Below are positions 1 through 6,204 of a stretch of 9,391 nucleotides of DNA, in pieces. Under the pieces are notes generated by a model. It made no database searches. It saw only the letters and a list, made by a program, of their open reading frames with translations, and had not been told where the DNA came from. The position numbers and the translations under genes were made by a program. This stretch comes from an uncultured Megamonas sp. Lineage in GTDB: Bacteria; Bacillota; Negativicutes; Selenomonadales; Selenomonadaceae. The stretch covers positions 1-9,391 of the forward strand of contig USIX01000087.1 in assembly GCA_900554895.1 (NCBI GenBank), given 5' to 3'. Numbering within the stretch: position 1 is the first letter of the stretch; the number at the start of each line of letters is the position of its first letter.

Positions 1-680
1 TGTTGACGATATTTTTCTTCAATGAACTTTAAAACTTCCATTTCCGCCGTCTTTTCCTGTGCCTGCATGGTTGTTTCAATGTTGTTAAATGCCTGAATTG
101 TATTCATTAGGATAAGTTTTCTATCCATATAACTGTTTAAATCATCTCTGGCATAATCAAGCGTAGTAGAATATATCTTGTTTAAATAATTGTATTTGTC
201 GGAAAGAGATATATTCTTTTGCTCATATGGATTTGCGGCAATAATTGTTGAAGCGTTATAAAGCATATTATTGATATCATCGAGATTTATATCTTCAGCA
301 TAATGCGGCCGTTGATTTAAATCATTTATTAGCGGCGATATCTTTTCATTGAAATTATCGCTGGAGTGTCTTAAATCATCCGTCTGCGTAGTTAAAACAA
401 GCGTATTTTGTAATAAATCTATATATGTTTTTATAGTAGAGATAATATCTTTTTTGCTGTTTGTTACATCATGCACCTGATAACCTTGCCGCGCTAAATC
501 CGTAAGAGCAAAAGGACTCGGCTCTGAATCCGGCACGGATACCGATGTCGGTGAATAGTAATTCGGCGGGTCATAAGGCTCTGTTATACCTGGAATACCG
601 GCAAAAGCTACCGGCACGATAAATACTAGCGAAGCTGCACTTATCGTTATCAGTTTAAAGATTTTCGTCATTTTCTTCAT
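1..680 (-). CDS. Secreted helical T4SS-associated protein (possible TrbJ/VirB5-like), 3' end cut by window
   Basis: An open frame reads leftward from the ATG at 680 with no stop, giving 226 visible residues; the C-terminus lies outside the window. GAGAGG lies about 10 nt before the ATG, and the gene follows the TrbL-like gene by 18 bp, so the two are probably one operon. The N-terminus is a clear signal peptide: MKKMTK, a hydrophobic stretch, then a likely cleavage after VAFA (about residue 27). A Pro/Ser-rich linker (about 35-55) follows. From about residue 75 the protein is polar, helix-prone and rich in Asn, Asp, Gln and Lys, with likely coiled-coil character. A secreted helical protein next to a VirB6/TrbL gene is what VirB5/TrbJ minor pilin-type subunits look like. 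I recognise no diagnostic motif, so the family name is inference from signal peptide, helix content and position. Confidence 0.6.
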   Translation of the reverse strand, partial: MKKMTKIFKLITISAASLVFIVPVAFAGIPGITEPYDPPNYYSPTSVSVPDSEPSPFALTDLARQGYQVHDVTNSKKDIISTIKTYIDLLQNTLVLTTQTDDLRHSSDNFNEKISPLINDLNQRPHYAEDINLDDINNMLYNASTIIAANPYEQKNISLSDKYNYLNKIYSTTLDYARDDLNSYMDRKLILMNTIQAFNNIETTMQAQEKTAEMEVLKFIEEKYRQ

Positions 681-698
681 ATAATTATTCCTCTCTTT

Positions 699-2513
699 CT
701 ATCTAAACCTGAAACCTGCTGTACCGAAAAGATTTTTAATATAGGTGGAAACTCTATTACCAAGAAAGCACATGACAGCAACGTAAAGAAACATTTGAAA
801 TGCCTTTACAAGGTCAAATGTCGGAGCAGGAGCTACAAGTCCTGCGCGGCGAAATACGTCATCGGCATAACTGTCGCCGCTGCCGACATTGCCGCCTCCG
901 CCGTGCCAAGCTTCAGCAACGGCTCGCCAGGAGCCGTATTCCTGGTAATATTGAAGCATTTTAAATCTGGCGACGGCATCCTGCCTGTCGGGAGACCATG
1001 CCGGCTGCATTTTTCCGTGTGGCGTCCAGTCGTAATCTGCGGCAAGTCCGGCTTCCTCCACCCAGGCGTTCCAGTTGGTAAAGCTTATCTGATACGCTCC
1101 GTAACCGTAGCCATCATAAGAATAGACAAAATAATCATTTGTTGACTCTTTGTCTTTTATGGCAGACATAAAGACGGTAATTGCCTCCGGTCCTGCCGTT
1201 TCTAAATTTACAGCTCCTCTATCTGAAGTTGTCATCATATCGCCGAAATTGGCAGCTGTAAGCTGAGTTGCAACGAGGCTGGCAAAAAAGATATACCAGA
1301 CTATATTAAAACCCAGTGCAAACAGAGCATTTATACCGTTTCCGACAAACGGCAAGTGTTTTGTCTGCCGCAAAATGCCGAATACTACATCAAAAATGGA
1401 AAATATGGAGATGATATAAAACTCTACAAACGCTTTGGCAATCATGAAACCGATAAGGAAAAATAGTATGACAATTATAATTCCCAAAACAAATACCAAA
1501 ACTATGCTCACGAGGTTATCTACTATGCCGACTGTTGTGTTGAACGTTGATATATAACTAAAAAACGGCGCCGTAAGCTGCATACCTTTTTGGATAATCA
1601 TGGTAGGGTCAGTTACATTTTCTCCGGCAGTTGCTACATCAACATCAACTATTTTGCTGCCTACAGTAACGAAAAAATCTTTCAATGTATTTATAACTAC
1701 GCTGCCCCAGTTTTGTATGAGATAATAATAAAAGGTATAGGACAGAAGACGCGATATAAAGAGCTTTAAAATTGCTTCACCGTTATAACGTGAAGATATA
1801 CTTGCAATACAAAAAGTAAGCGAAAGGTCTATAAGCACAACAACCGTAAACAGATTTAATACATAATCTTGAATGTTTTTTATGCCTTCCGTCGCCTGAG
1901 TAGCAAGTTTATCTATTATTTCTTTTAAAGGAATAGCTACATCGCACATAGCTGCCCAATCAAAATTGAAAAAGTGAGCGTCGCTTCCAAAAGAGCTGTC
2001 GATAAATGAACCGTCTGTCGGTATAGTGCCGTTTAAAAGCGGTATAGGGTCTGTAACAACTGCTCCATTTACGTGAAAATCTATGTCGTTTAAATGAACT
2101 TCCAGGTGAAGATGTCCGCCGGTACTGTCACCGACAGGTGATATGACGCCGATTACATCACCCTGATTTACCTGCTGTCCTTCGTGAAGTCCTTGTATAA
2201 GCCCTATATCTCCGTATAAAGTCCCCATATTAAGCTGCGGATGCCACAAAACGGCAGCATATCCAAATCCGTCAGCCGGACCGTAAAATCTTATTATGCC
2301 GTCGGCTGCTGCCTGAACAGGCGTCCCGTAATCATAGCCGATATCCACACCGGCATGAAATCTTCGGTTTCCGGTAATGGGATGAATTCTGTCTCCGTAA
2401 GGCGAGGTTATAACTCCGTCCGGTGCAGGATAAATAAAAGGAGCTTGCGCCGATACCTTTACAGGAAGTAAAATAAATAATAAAAAAATATATACTAAGA
2501 CTTTTTCCTTCAT
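699..2513 (-). CDS. TrbL/VirB6-like T4SS channel protein with M23 peptidase and lytic transglycosylase-like domains
   Basis: The start at 2513 (604 aa) is chosen because AAGGAG lies 7 nt upstream and a signal sequence follows directly (MKEKV, hydrophobic core, cleavage near VSAQ, residue 23); the frame extends 65 codons further upstream but without support. Residues 28-145 form an M23 metallopeptidase domain: zinc-ligand pattern H53xxxD57 (HAGVD) and H134-L-H136 (STGGHLHLE). The usual His of the YGHL motif is Asp102 (YGDIG). Residues about 215-420 hold several membrane segments; FVEFYIISIFSIFDVVFGIL (363-382) aligns with the trbL fragment at 7888-8184. Residues about 445-555 look like a lytic transglycosylase domain: Glu456 (KDKESTNDY), GYGAYQIS (470-477), W530 and AEAWHGGGG. 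A last membrane segment spans about 568-585. Likely role: inner-membrane channel that also opens peptidoglycan for conjugation. The domain calls are from motifs; the combination is unusual. Confidence 0.85.
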   Translation of the reverse strand: MKEKVLVYIFLLFILLPVKVSAQAPFIYPAPDGVITSPYGDRIHPITGNRRFHAGVDIGYDYGTPVQAAADGIIRFYGPADGFGYAAVLWHPQLNMGTLYGDIGLIQGLHEGQQVNQGDVIGVISPVGDSTGGHLHLEVHLNDIDFHVNGAVVTDPIPLLNGTIPTDGSFIDSSFGSDAHFFNFDWAAMCDVAIPLKEIIDKLATQATEGIKNIQDYVLNLFTVVVLIDLSLTFCIASISSRYNGEAILKLFISRLLSYTFYYYLIQNWGSVVINTLKDFFVTVGSKIVDVDVATAGENVTDPTMIIQKGMQLTAPFFSYISTFNTTVGIVDNLVSIVLVFVLGIIIVILFFLIGFMIAKAFVEFYIISIFSIFDVVFGILRQTKHLPFVGNGINALFALGFNIVWYIFFASLVATQLTAANFGDMMTTSDRGAVNLETAGPEAITVFMSAIKDKESTNDYFVYSYDGYGYGAYQISFTNWNAWVEEAGLAADYDWTPHGKMQPAWSPDRQDAVARFKMLQYYQEYGSWRAVAEAWHGGGGNVGSGDSYADDVFRRAGLVAPAPTFDLVKAFQMFLYVAVMCFLGNRVSTYIKNLFGTAGFRFR

Positions 2514-2532
2514 ATAAGTCTCCTTATTTCCT

Positions 2533-2705
2533 TGATAATTCCATACTAGCACGAAACATACATGCGAAAGTCTCGACTTTAAATAACTTGAAAAAAACTC
2601 TGTAAGCCTTGATTTACAAGGATTTTTTATATTCAAAATCTTAATGTGTCCGATAAAAACAGCCGAAAATTTGTCAAAGATTTTAAAATATGTCCGATTC
2701 GGACA
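2533..2705 (-). repeat. Leader block A, diverged copy of block B
   Basis: It matches block B at a constant offset of 213-214 bp over several islands: TGATAATTCCAT, AAAGTCTCGA, CTGTAA followed by TT-rich sequence and AAGGATT, TGTCCGAT plus AAAAC, and the terminal 15-bp palindrome. It lies directly upstream of the TrbL-like gene's ribosome site, so on the minus strand it would be that operon's 5' leader. The hairpin matching the B terminator is reduced here to CCTTG/CAAGG. A TTGACA (minus strand, 2672-2677) sits in it, but no good -10 is spaced from it. Confidence 0.7.
2691..2705. promoter_or_regulatory. Palindrome TGTCCGATTCGGACA, copy 1
   Basis: A perfect 7+1+7 dyad at the end of leader block A. 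A half site, TGTCCGAT, lies 44 bp to its left at 2647-2654, and leader B has the same arrangement at nearly the same spacing. Full site plus half site suggests a protein-binding region; the binding protein is unknown. Confidence 0.6.
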
Positions 2706-2803
2706 CAAAATCTATTCTTTATGTGTATGGAAAAATCTAAATACCTGATAATTCCATGCTACCATGAAAATCGTTTTTCAAAGTCTCGATTTTTGTGCAA
2801 AAT

Positions 2804-2841
2804 AAAAAAAGCCTGTAACCCTTTATTTATAAGGATTACAG
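2804..2841 (-). terminator. Terminator-like hairpin in leader B
   Basis: Arms CTGTAACCCTT (2813-2823) and AAGGATTACAG (2831-2841) pair over 11 positions with one mismatch and a 7-nt loop. Read on the minus strand, the hairpin is followed by seven T residues (2810-2804). It would end minus-strand transcripts before they reach leader A and the T4SS genes, so it could be an attenuator or simply the end of a leader RNA. Confidence 0.55.
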
Positions 2842-2903
2842 ACCTTTAAACTTACTTTTTTGTCCGATGAAAACGGGGAACTTTTTGTCAGTAAATGGAA
2901 AGA

Positions 2904-2918
2904 TGTCCGAATCGGACA
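2904..2918. promoter_or_regulatory. Palindrome TGTCCGAATCGGACA, copy 2
   Basis: A perfect 15-bp dyad at the end of leader block B, about 30 bp upstream of the proposed HU -35 element. In this position it could act on HU, on the minus-strand leader, or on both. Confidence 0.6.
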
Positions 2919-2947
2919 TCTTTGTGAAGTAGTAAAACGTATAGATA

Positions 2948-2976
2948 TTGTGTTAAACAATAAAGTGTGTTAAGAT
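2948..2976 (+). promoter_or_regulatory. Possible HU promoter
   Basis: TTGTGT (2948-2953), a 17-bp spacer and TAAGAT (2971-2976), with a TGT just before the -10 giving an extended -10 form. The -35 match is weak (3 of 6). The element ends about 29 bp before the HU start codon. Confidence 0.4.
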
Positions 2977-3005
2977 ATTAAAAAATTAGTACACGAGGTG
3001 TTATT

Positions 3006-3281
3006 ATGAATAAAAGTGAATTAATTGCGTCTGTAGCTGAAGCCAGCGGTTTAGCTAAAAAAGATGCTGAAAAAGCTGTCAATGCTGTTTGTGCAAACAT
3101 AGTAAATGCACTTGCCTCTGATGACAATGTTCAGATTATTGGTTTTGGCACGTTTGAAGTGAAACAACGCGAAGCTCGTCAGGGACGCAATCCGCAAACA
3201 GGTGAAACAATTAATATTCCTGCTTGCAAGGCAGTTACCTTTAAAGCCGGCAAACCTTTAAAAGAAGCTGTAAATCAATAA
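3006..3281 (+). CDS. HU family DNA-binding protein
   Basis: A 91-residue protein of normal HU length, with GAGGTG 7 nt before the ATG. It has the N-terminal helical dimerisation region (MNKSELIASVAEASGLAKKDAEKA), GFGTFEVKQREAR (about 46-58), the RNPQTGE tip of the DNA-binding beta arm (61-67), and the C-terminal FKAGKPLKEAVN. HU homodimers bend and compact DNA and assist recombination, replication initiation and repression loops. Being next to T4SS genes, it is probably element-borne rather than the main chromosomal copy; that is inference. It is monocistronic: its own promoter region lies upstream and a hairpin terminator follows 10 nt after the stop. The sequence resembles HU of Firmicutes, including Negativicutes. 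Confidence 0.96.
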   Translation: MNKSELIASVAEASGLAKKDAEKAVNAVCANIVNALASDDNVQIIGFGTFEVKQREARQGRNPQTGETINIPACKAVTFKAGKPLKEAVNQ

Positions 3282-3291
3282 AAAATATACG

Positions 3292-3323
3292 CCGCAATGA
3301 GATTATCTTGTTGCGGTTTTTTT
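3292..3323 (+). terminator. HU terminator
   Basis: CCGCAA (3292-3297) pairs with TTGCGG (3311-3316), with a small inner AGA/TCT stem, followed by seven T residues. This is a standard intrinsic terminator, directly followed by palindrome copy 3. Confidence 0.85.
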
Positions 3324-3324
3324 A

Positions 3325-3339
3325 TGTCCGATTCGGACA
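3325..3339. promoter_or_regulatory. Palindrome TGTCCGATTCGGACA, copy 3
   Basis: A perfect dyad, extended by A and T to 17 bp, lying 1 nt after the HU terminator T-tract. Unlike the first two copies it sits at a gene's 3' end. Confidence 0.6.
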
Positions 3340-3433
3340 TTTTTTAGACTTTTGATACAAAATATATGTAAAAGGAAATGATATAAAAAATTTTTGCTTT
3401 TCTTTTACGCATTATAACGACTCCATAAAAAAC

Positions 3434-3476
3434 TGCAAGGGTAAATGTACAGCTAAAGCTGCCCTTGCATTTTTTT
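3434..3476. terminator. Bidirectional terminator hairpin
   Basis: TGCAAGGG (3434-3441) pairs perfectly with CCCTTGCA (3462-3469). An inner CAGC-TAAA-GCTG stem closes the loop. Seven T follow on the plus strand, and the A-run before it gives a T-run on the minus strand. No gene ends just upstream, so it may end a short RNA starting in 3340-3430 (no clear promoter seen) or insulate the twin genes. I see nothing else in 3340-3540. Confidence 0.75.
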
Positions 3477-3546
3477 ATTCCATCGTTATCAATGACGTGC
3501 GAAAAGCAACAAAAAAGTAGGCGCATTTGAAAGAGAGATGTTATTT

Positions 3547-3903
3547 ATGGGGCTTGATATGTTTGCTTATAAAGTACCGAAAAAAGATGTTAGAGGTAAA
3601 TTTAATTTTAAGCGAAGTAAAGAAGTGGTTCAGATTGATTATTGGCGAAAACGTCATGATTTACATCGGTGGTTTGAAAAACTGTATAGAACTAAAGGAG
3701 GTAAAGATTTATTTAATTATATTCCATTAAAATTGAATTATAGAGATTTAAACCAGTTAGAAAAAGATATCCGAAATAAAAATCTGCCTAAACCTATATT
3801 TGAAAAAAGAGATATCGACGATAAATTAGACCTTGAATTTATTGAAAAAGCAAGACAGGCAATTAATGATGGTTATGCGGTCTATTATAATTCATGGTGG
3901 TAA
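3547..3903 (+). CDS. Uncharacterised MGLDMF-type protein, copy 1
   Basis: I take the start at MGLDMFAYKV (118 aa), not the ATG nine bases earlier. In the twin gene downstream that earlier ATG is fused directly to the AAGGAG box, while the ATG of MGLDMF is correctly spaced. Here the ribosome site is poorer (GAAAGAGAG). Proteins starting MGLDM(Y/F) are common on phages and plasmids and have no established function that I know. Visible features are a cytosolic, charged sequence, an IDYWRKRHDLHRWFEKLY block (about 30-47), and a conserved tail from DLEFIEKARQ to YYNSWW. About 70% of residues match copy 2. The centre (about 75-95) differs by a short indel. It is not a shadow frame, because the protein-level conservation between copies is strong. 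Confidence 0.85.
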   Translation: MGLDMFAYKVPKKDVRGKFNFKRSKEVVQIDYWRKRHDLHRWFEKLYRTKGGKDLFNYIPLKLNYRDLNQLEKDIRNKNLPKPIFEKRDIDDKLDLEFIEKARQAINDGYAVYYNSWW

Positions 3904-3933
3904 AAAATTTCTGTCTAAAAGGAGATGTTATTT

Positions 3934-4308
3934 ATGGGGCTCGATATGTTTGCTTACAAAGTACCGAAAAAAGATGTTAGAGGTGATTTCAAATTCAAAA
4001 GGAGTAAAAATGTTATTGAAATCGACTATTGGAGAAAACATCACGATTTGCACGGCTGGTTTGAAAATCTCTATTTATCTAAAGGTGGTAATGAAACATT
4101 TAACTGTATTCCATTAAAACTGGAGTTGGAAGATTTAGACCAATTAGAATATGACATAAAAAATAGAAATCTACCACATACTACAGGTTTTTTCTTTGGA
4201 GATAATCCTCCTAATGATGAAAGTGATAAATATGACCTTGAATTTATCGAAAAAGCACGCCAAGCAATAAACGACGGTTATGCGGTTTATTATGACTCGT
4301 GGTGGTGA
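3934..4308 (+). CDS. Uncharacterised MGLDMF-type protein, copy 2
   Basis: A 124-residue tandem paralogue of the preceding gene, starting 30 bp after its stop. AAGGAG lies 9 nt before the ATG. The N-terminus MGLDMFAYKVPKKDVRG is identical in the two copies, as is the tail block DLEFIEKARQAINDGYAVYY. The WRK-x-HDLHxWFE motif is kept, with Gly in place of Arg in LHGWFE, which fits the usual family form. A seven-residue-longer Gly/Asn/Pro-containing segment (about 85-98) replaces the copy 1 linker. Both are probably one transcript. The function is unknown; the aromatic and His-rich conserved block suggests a ligand or protein-binding surface rather than a membrane role, and there are no hydrophobic segments. 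Confidence 0.9.
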   Translation: MGLDMFAYKVPKKDVRGDFKFKRSKNVIEIDYWRKHHDLHGWFENLYLSKGGNETFNCIPLKLELEDLDQLEYDIKNRNLPHTTGFFFGDNPPNDESDKYDLEFIEKARQAINDGYAVYYDSWW

Positions 4309-4312
4309 AAAC

Positions 4313-4333
4313 AGGGCTGAAATTTTCAGCCCT
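4313..4333 (+). other. Intergenic hairpin after twin gene 2
   Basis: AGGGCTGAA and TTCAGCCCT form a 9-bp perfect stem with a 3-nt loop, 4 nt after the stop. No T-tract follows (ATAAAAGGAG), so it is not a good terminator. It may be a processing or stability element between cistrons. Confidence 0.55.
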
Positions 4334-4353
4334 ATAAAAGGAGCGAAAATAAG

Positions 4354-4554
4354 ATGAAATATACAATAACAATAGAAGAAACTGTTTCAGATACATTTGA
4401 AGTTGAGGCAAACAGCATAAAAGAAGCGACTGAAAAAGCCATACAAAATTATAATGAAGCAATATTCGTTTTAGAGCCGGGAAATGTAACGGCAACCCAT
4501 ATGCAGGCGGTAAGCGAAGATGAAAAAGAAGACAGCGACTGGTTTGAATTCTGA
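4354..4554 (+). CDS. Small DpnD/PcfM-like acidic protein
   Basis: 66 residues, with AGGAG about 9 nt before the ATG. The N-terminal part (MKYTITIEETVSDTFEVEANS, then KEATEKAIQNY) has the beta-beta-alpha pattern and the IEET-S-xFEVEA-S-xEA signature of the DpnD/PcfM-like domain. That domain is found in small proteins of conjugative plasmids such as pcfM of pCF10, and in dpnD. The C-terminus is strongly acidic (SEDEKEDSDWFEF). The biochemical role of the family is unknown to me. The gene sits between the twin MGLDMF genes and rpn, all in one direction, but strong hairpins flank it on both sides. The family call comes from memory of the pattern, and the match weakens after FVLEPGN. Confidence 0.75.
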   Translation: MKYTITIEETVSDTFEVEANSIKEATEKAIQNYNEAIFVLEPGNVTATHMQAVSEDEKEDSDWFEF

Positions 4555-4566
4555 CTTCTAAAGGAT

Positions 4567-4600
4567 ACATTGGGCTTAGAATATAATCTAAGCCCAATGT
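4567..4600 (+). other. Perfect 14-bp hairpin upstream of rpn
   Basis: ACATTGGGCTTAGA and TCTAAGCCCAATGT are perfectly complementary over 14 bp with loop ATATAA. No T-tract follows. A TATAAT (4605-4610) lies 20 bp before the rpn start, but no -35 can be placed at 16-18 bp. Possible roles are an operator, an RNA stability element, or a T-less terminator. Confidence 0.6.
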
Positions 4601-4630
4601 GTGATATAATATAGGCAAGGAGAGGATTAT

Positions 4631-5479
4631 ATGCAACTTAACAGATTGAACGATGTTTTCTTTAAAAGTTTATTAGGCGATATTAATCGCAAAAACCTAA
4701 CACTTAACTTTTTGAATGATATTTTAAATAAAGACGAAGAACATTACTTTACAGATATAAATTTTTTGGATAAACAAAGTCTGCCAGACAATGAAGAAGG
4801 CAAAGCACCTGAACTTGATATTGTTGCAAAACTCAATGACGGTTCGCTTGTGAATATTGAAGTACAAATTGCTAAACAGGAAGATTATTCCAAACGTGCT
4901 CTCTTTTATTGGTCGAGACTATATGCTTATCAGTTACCAAAAGGTCATCATTATAGTGAACTTAAACAGACAATTTCTATAAATCTGTTGAATTTCAATC
5001 ATTTTTCACATGACAGATACCACAGTTCGCATCATATAAGAGATGATGTTGATCAATCTATTTTAACTAACGATTTAGAAATGCACTTTATAGAATTGAA
5101 AAAATTCAAATTCAGCGATATTAAGAAATTAAAACGAGCTGATACATGGATAGCATATTTTTCATCAGAATGTACAGATGAAGAAAGGAAGGTTATCGCC
5201 ATGACAAATCCTGCTATAAAAGAAGCACTTAATTATGAAATGCTGTTTTCTCAAGATGAAGTAAAGCGCCGTGAATATGAGTTACAAGAAAAAGCTATAC
5301 GAGATTATAACGCCACTATGCTTTATAATAGAAAAGAAGGTAAACAAGAGGGTAAACAGGAAGAAAAATATGAAAATGCCGTTAGAGGATTGAAAAACAA
5401 TATTAGTTTGGATGCTATTTCCACTATTACTGGTCTAACTATAGAACAACTGAAAGAAATTCAAAAAACATTGTTATAA
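4631..5479 (+). CDS. Rpn-family PD-(D/E)XK nuclease (PF12784-type)
   Basis: 282 residues, normal for the family; AAGGAG lies 7 nt before the ATG. The N-terminal NDVFFKSLLGD, ELDIVA (Asp63) and VNIEVQ (Glu77, Gln79) give the D-x(13)-E-x-Q catalytic arrangement typical of Rpn/PDDEXK_2 proteins, where Gln replaces Lys. FYWSRLYAYQL follows at 92-102. The C-terminus has the usual glycine-spaced charged tail (KEGKQEGKQEEKYENA, about 235-250) and a small helical module, LDAISTITGLTIEQLKEIQ (260-278). Family members make DNA breaks and raise RecA-independent recombination in E. coli; some have been linked to phage defence. They are often multi-copy and mobile. A fragment of a second rpn gene lies at 6374-6478, matching residues 168-197. 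The gene ends at the palindrome-terminator element at 5497. Confidence 0.93.
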   Translation: MQLNRLNDVFFKSLLGDINRKNLTLNFLNDILNKDEEHYFTDINFLDKQSLPDNEEGKAPELDIVAKLNDGSLVNIEVQIAKQEDYSKRALFYWSRLYAYQLPKGHHYSELKQTISINLLNFNHFSHDRYHSSHHIRDDVDQSILTNDLEMHFIELKKFKFSDIKKLKRADTWIAYFSSECTDEERKVIAMTNPAIKEALNYEMLFSQDEVKRREYELQEKAIRDYNATMLYNRKEGKQEGKQEEKYENAVRGLKNNISLDAISTITGLTIEQLKEIQKTLL

Positions 5480-5496
5480 AACTAAATTAATAATTA

Positions 5497-5511
5497 TGTC
5501 CGAATCGGACA
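5497..5511. promoter_or_regulatory. Palindrome TGTCCGAATCGGACA, copy 4
   Basis: A perfect dyad (17 bp with flanking A/T), 17 bp after the rpn stop and 3 bp before a hairpin terminator. This composite unit recurs at 7392-7440 and 9230-9278. Confidence 0.6.
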
Positions 5512-5514
5512 TAA

Positions 5515-5544
5515 AAAAGCACCTGCCATATAGCAAGTGCTTTT
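5515..5544. terminator. Bidirectional terminator between rpn and toxN
   Basis: AAAAGCACCTGC (5515-5526) pairs with GCAAGTGCTTTT (5533-5544), one mismatch, 6-nt loop. The A- and T-runs make it work both ways, ending rpn (plus) and toxN (minus). Near-identical hairpins lie at 7411-7440 and 9247-9278. Confidence 0.8.
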
Positions 5545-5590
5545 GTTATTATTTTGCCTCATAGTTTCGTAATGCTATTTCCAGTTTTAT

Positions 5591-6040
5591 TCAATCACAA
5601 CATCTATTCTTAATGCTAATATTAAAATACGATTTATAACGTAATGAATAAATTTTCTTTGCTTTTTTAGTGATTTTTTCATAATCATCATTAAAGATGC
5701 GTAGTTGTTCTAACATCAAATATCTATAACTAACTTGTTTTATTTTAGACAAATCTACCATAGTAAACAAGCGGTCATTAACAGGTATCATGTTATTAAA
5801 ATTTATAACACCAAGTTCGCCATTTTTTATCTTATAAATATCAATATTTTCTTTCAATCGTTTATGTTTTTCTTTTGGAGAACTTAATGGAGCAAAATAT
5901 TTTATATCATTTATTTCTAAAACAATACCTACAAATTTTCTTTTATTAGCTTGTTTATGTTCCAAACTAACTTTATTATCAATAGCATGCAAATAGTTTA
6001 AATAATCCTGATTTATCTCGTATAACCGTAACTTATTCAT
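5591..6040 (-). CDS. toxN: ToxN/AbiQ-like type III toxin, endoribonuclease
   Basis: 149 residues, slightly shorter than the roughly 165-175 usual for ToxN/AbiQ; AGGAG lies 5 nt before the ATG. Family blocks seen in order: LYEINQDYLNYLHAIDNKV (6-24), RKFVGIVLEINDIKYFAPLSSPKEKHK (34-60), GELGVINFNNMIPV (74-87), and LEQLRIFNDDYEKITKKAKKIY (110-131). The SSPKxKH block carries the Ser and Lys (here Ser54, Lys56) that correspond to residues important for ToxN activity. ToxN cuts A-rich RNA and its own antitoxin precursor. It is held inactive in a ring complex by the ToxI RNA repeats and can abort phage infection. Here the repeats and a terminator sit directly upstream, as the system requires. The C-terminus (about 133-149) is divergent, so activity is not certain. 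The family call is from motifs plus architecture. Confidence 0.9.
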   Translation of the reverse strand: MNKLRLYEINQDYLNYLHAIDNKVSLEHKQANKRKFVGIVLEINDIKYFAPLSSPKEKHKRLKENIDIYKIKNGELGVINFNNMIPVNDRLFTMVDLSKIKQVSYRYLMLEQLRIFNDDYEKITKKAKKIYSLRYKSYFNISIKNRCCD

Positions 6041-6053
6041 AGATACTCCTATA

Positions 6054-6089
6054 AAAAAAGATAGAAGTAATAAAACTTCTATCTTTTTT
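6054..6089 (-). terminator. toxI-toxN intergenic terminator
   Basis: A core stem GATAGAAGT/ACTTCTATC with six flanking A-T pairs (6054-6068 with 6075-6089) and loop AATAAA. On the minus strand the T-run lies just before the toxN ribosome site. In type III systems this terminator sets the antitoxin-to-toxin ratio by letting only some transcripts read into toxN. Confidence 0.85.
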
Positions 6090-6204
6090 ACTTCGCTCTT
6101 ATACTGGTACGATATCCAGACTTTTCTTGCTTCGCTTTTATACTGATGCGATATTCAGACCTTTTCAATTCGCTTTTATACTGGTGCGATATCCAGAACT
6201 TTTC
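6090..6204 (-). ncRNA. toxI: ToxI-like antitoxin RNA, three tandem repeats of about 37-40 nt
   Basis: On the minus strand three head-to-tail repeats begin with GAAAAG at 6204, 6166 and 6126 (spacings 38 and 40 nt). They share the core CTGRATATCGYAYCAG followed by TATAARAGCGAA. Repeats 1 and 3 have CTGG...CCAG while repeat 2 has CTGA...TCAG, so both arms changed together; this supports a base-paired RNA rather than a protein. The block lies upstream of a terminator and toxN, in the same orientation, matching promoter-repeats-terminator-toxin of type III systems. Each repeat would be cut out by ToxN at the A-rich junction and fold into an inhibitory pseudoknot. The pseudoknot fold and cut site are inferred, not shown. 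Confidence 0.85.

Larger units (their letters stand above)
2746..2918 (-). repeat. Leader block B, diverged copy of block A
   Basis: This is the second copy of the 213-bp-period repeat, between block A and the HU promoter. It keeps a stronger terminator-like hairpin than A. It contains a half site TGTCCGA at 2861-2867 and ends in a full palindrome at 2904-2918. The 2514-3005 interval holds these two blocks and no convincing gene; the short frames crossing it lack ribosome sites. Confidence 0.7.

Noticed and set aside
795..1145. Plus-strand frame of 116 codons
   Set aside because: It lies opposite the conserved transglycosylase-like region, with no ribosome site or recognisable protein character. 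The same holds for the frames at 833-1045 and 2241-2471.
2514..2708. N-terminal extension of the TrbL-like protein by 65 residues
   Set aside because: The internal ATG at 2513 has a good ribosome site and begins a signal peptide; the extension runs through leader block A.
3344..3526. Minus-strand frame of 60 codons
   Set aside because: It crosses the bidirectional terminator hairpin and has no ribosome site.
4244..4636. Minus-strand frame of 130 codons
   Set aside because: It lies opposite the DpnD/PcfM-like gene and two hairpins, with low-complexity Leu-rich translation and no ribosome site.
6090..6204. Short CRISPR array
   Set aside because: The repeats are directly head-to-tail with no unique spacers and lie upstream of a ToxN gene.
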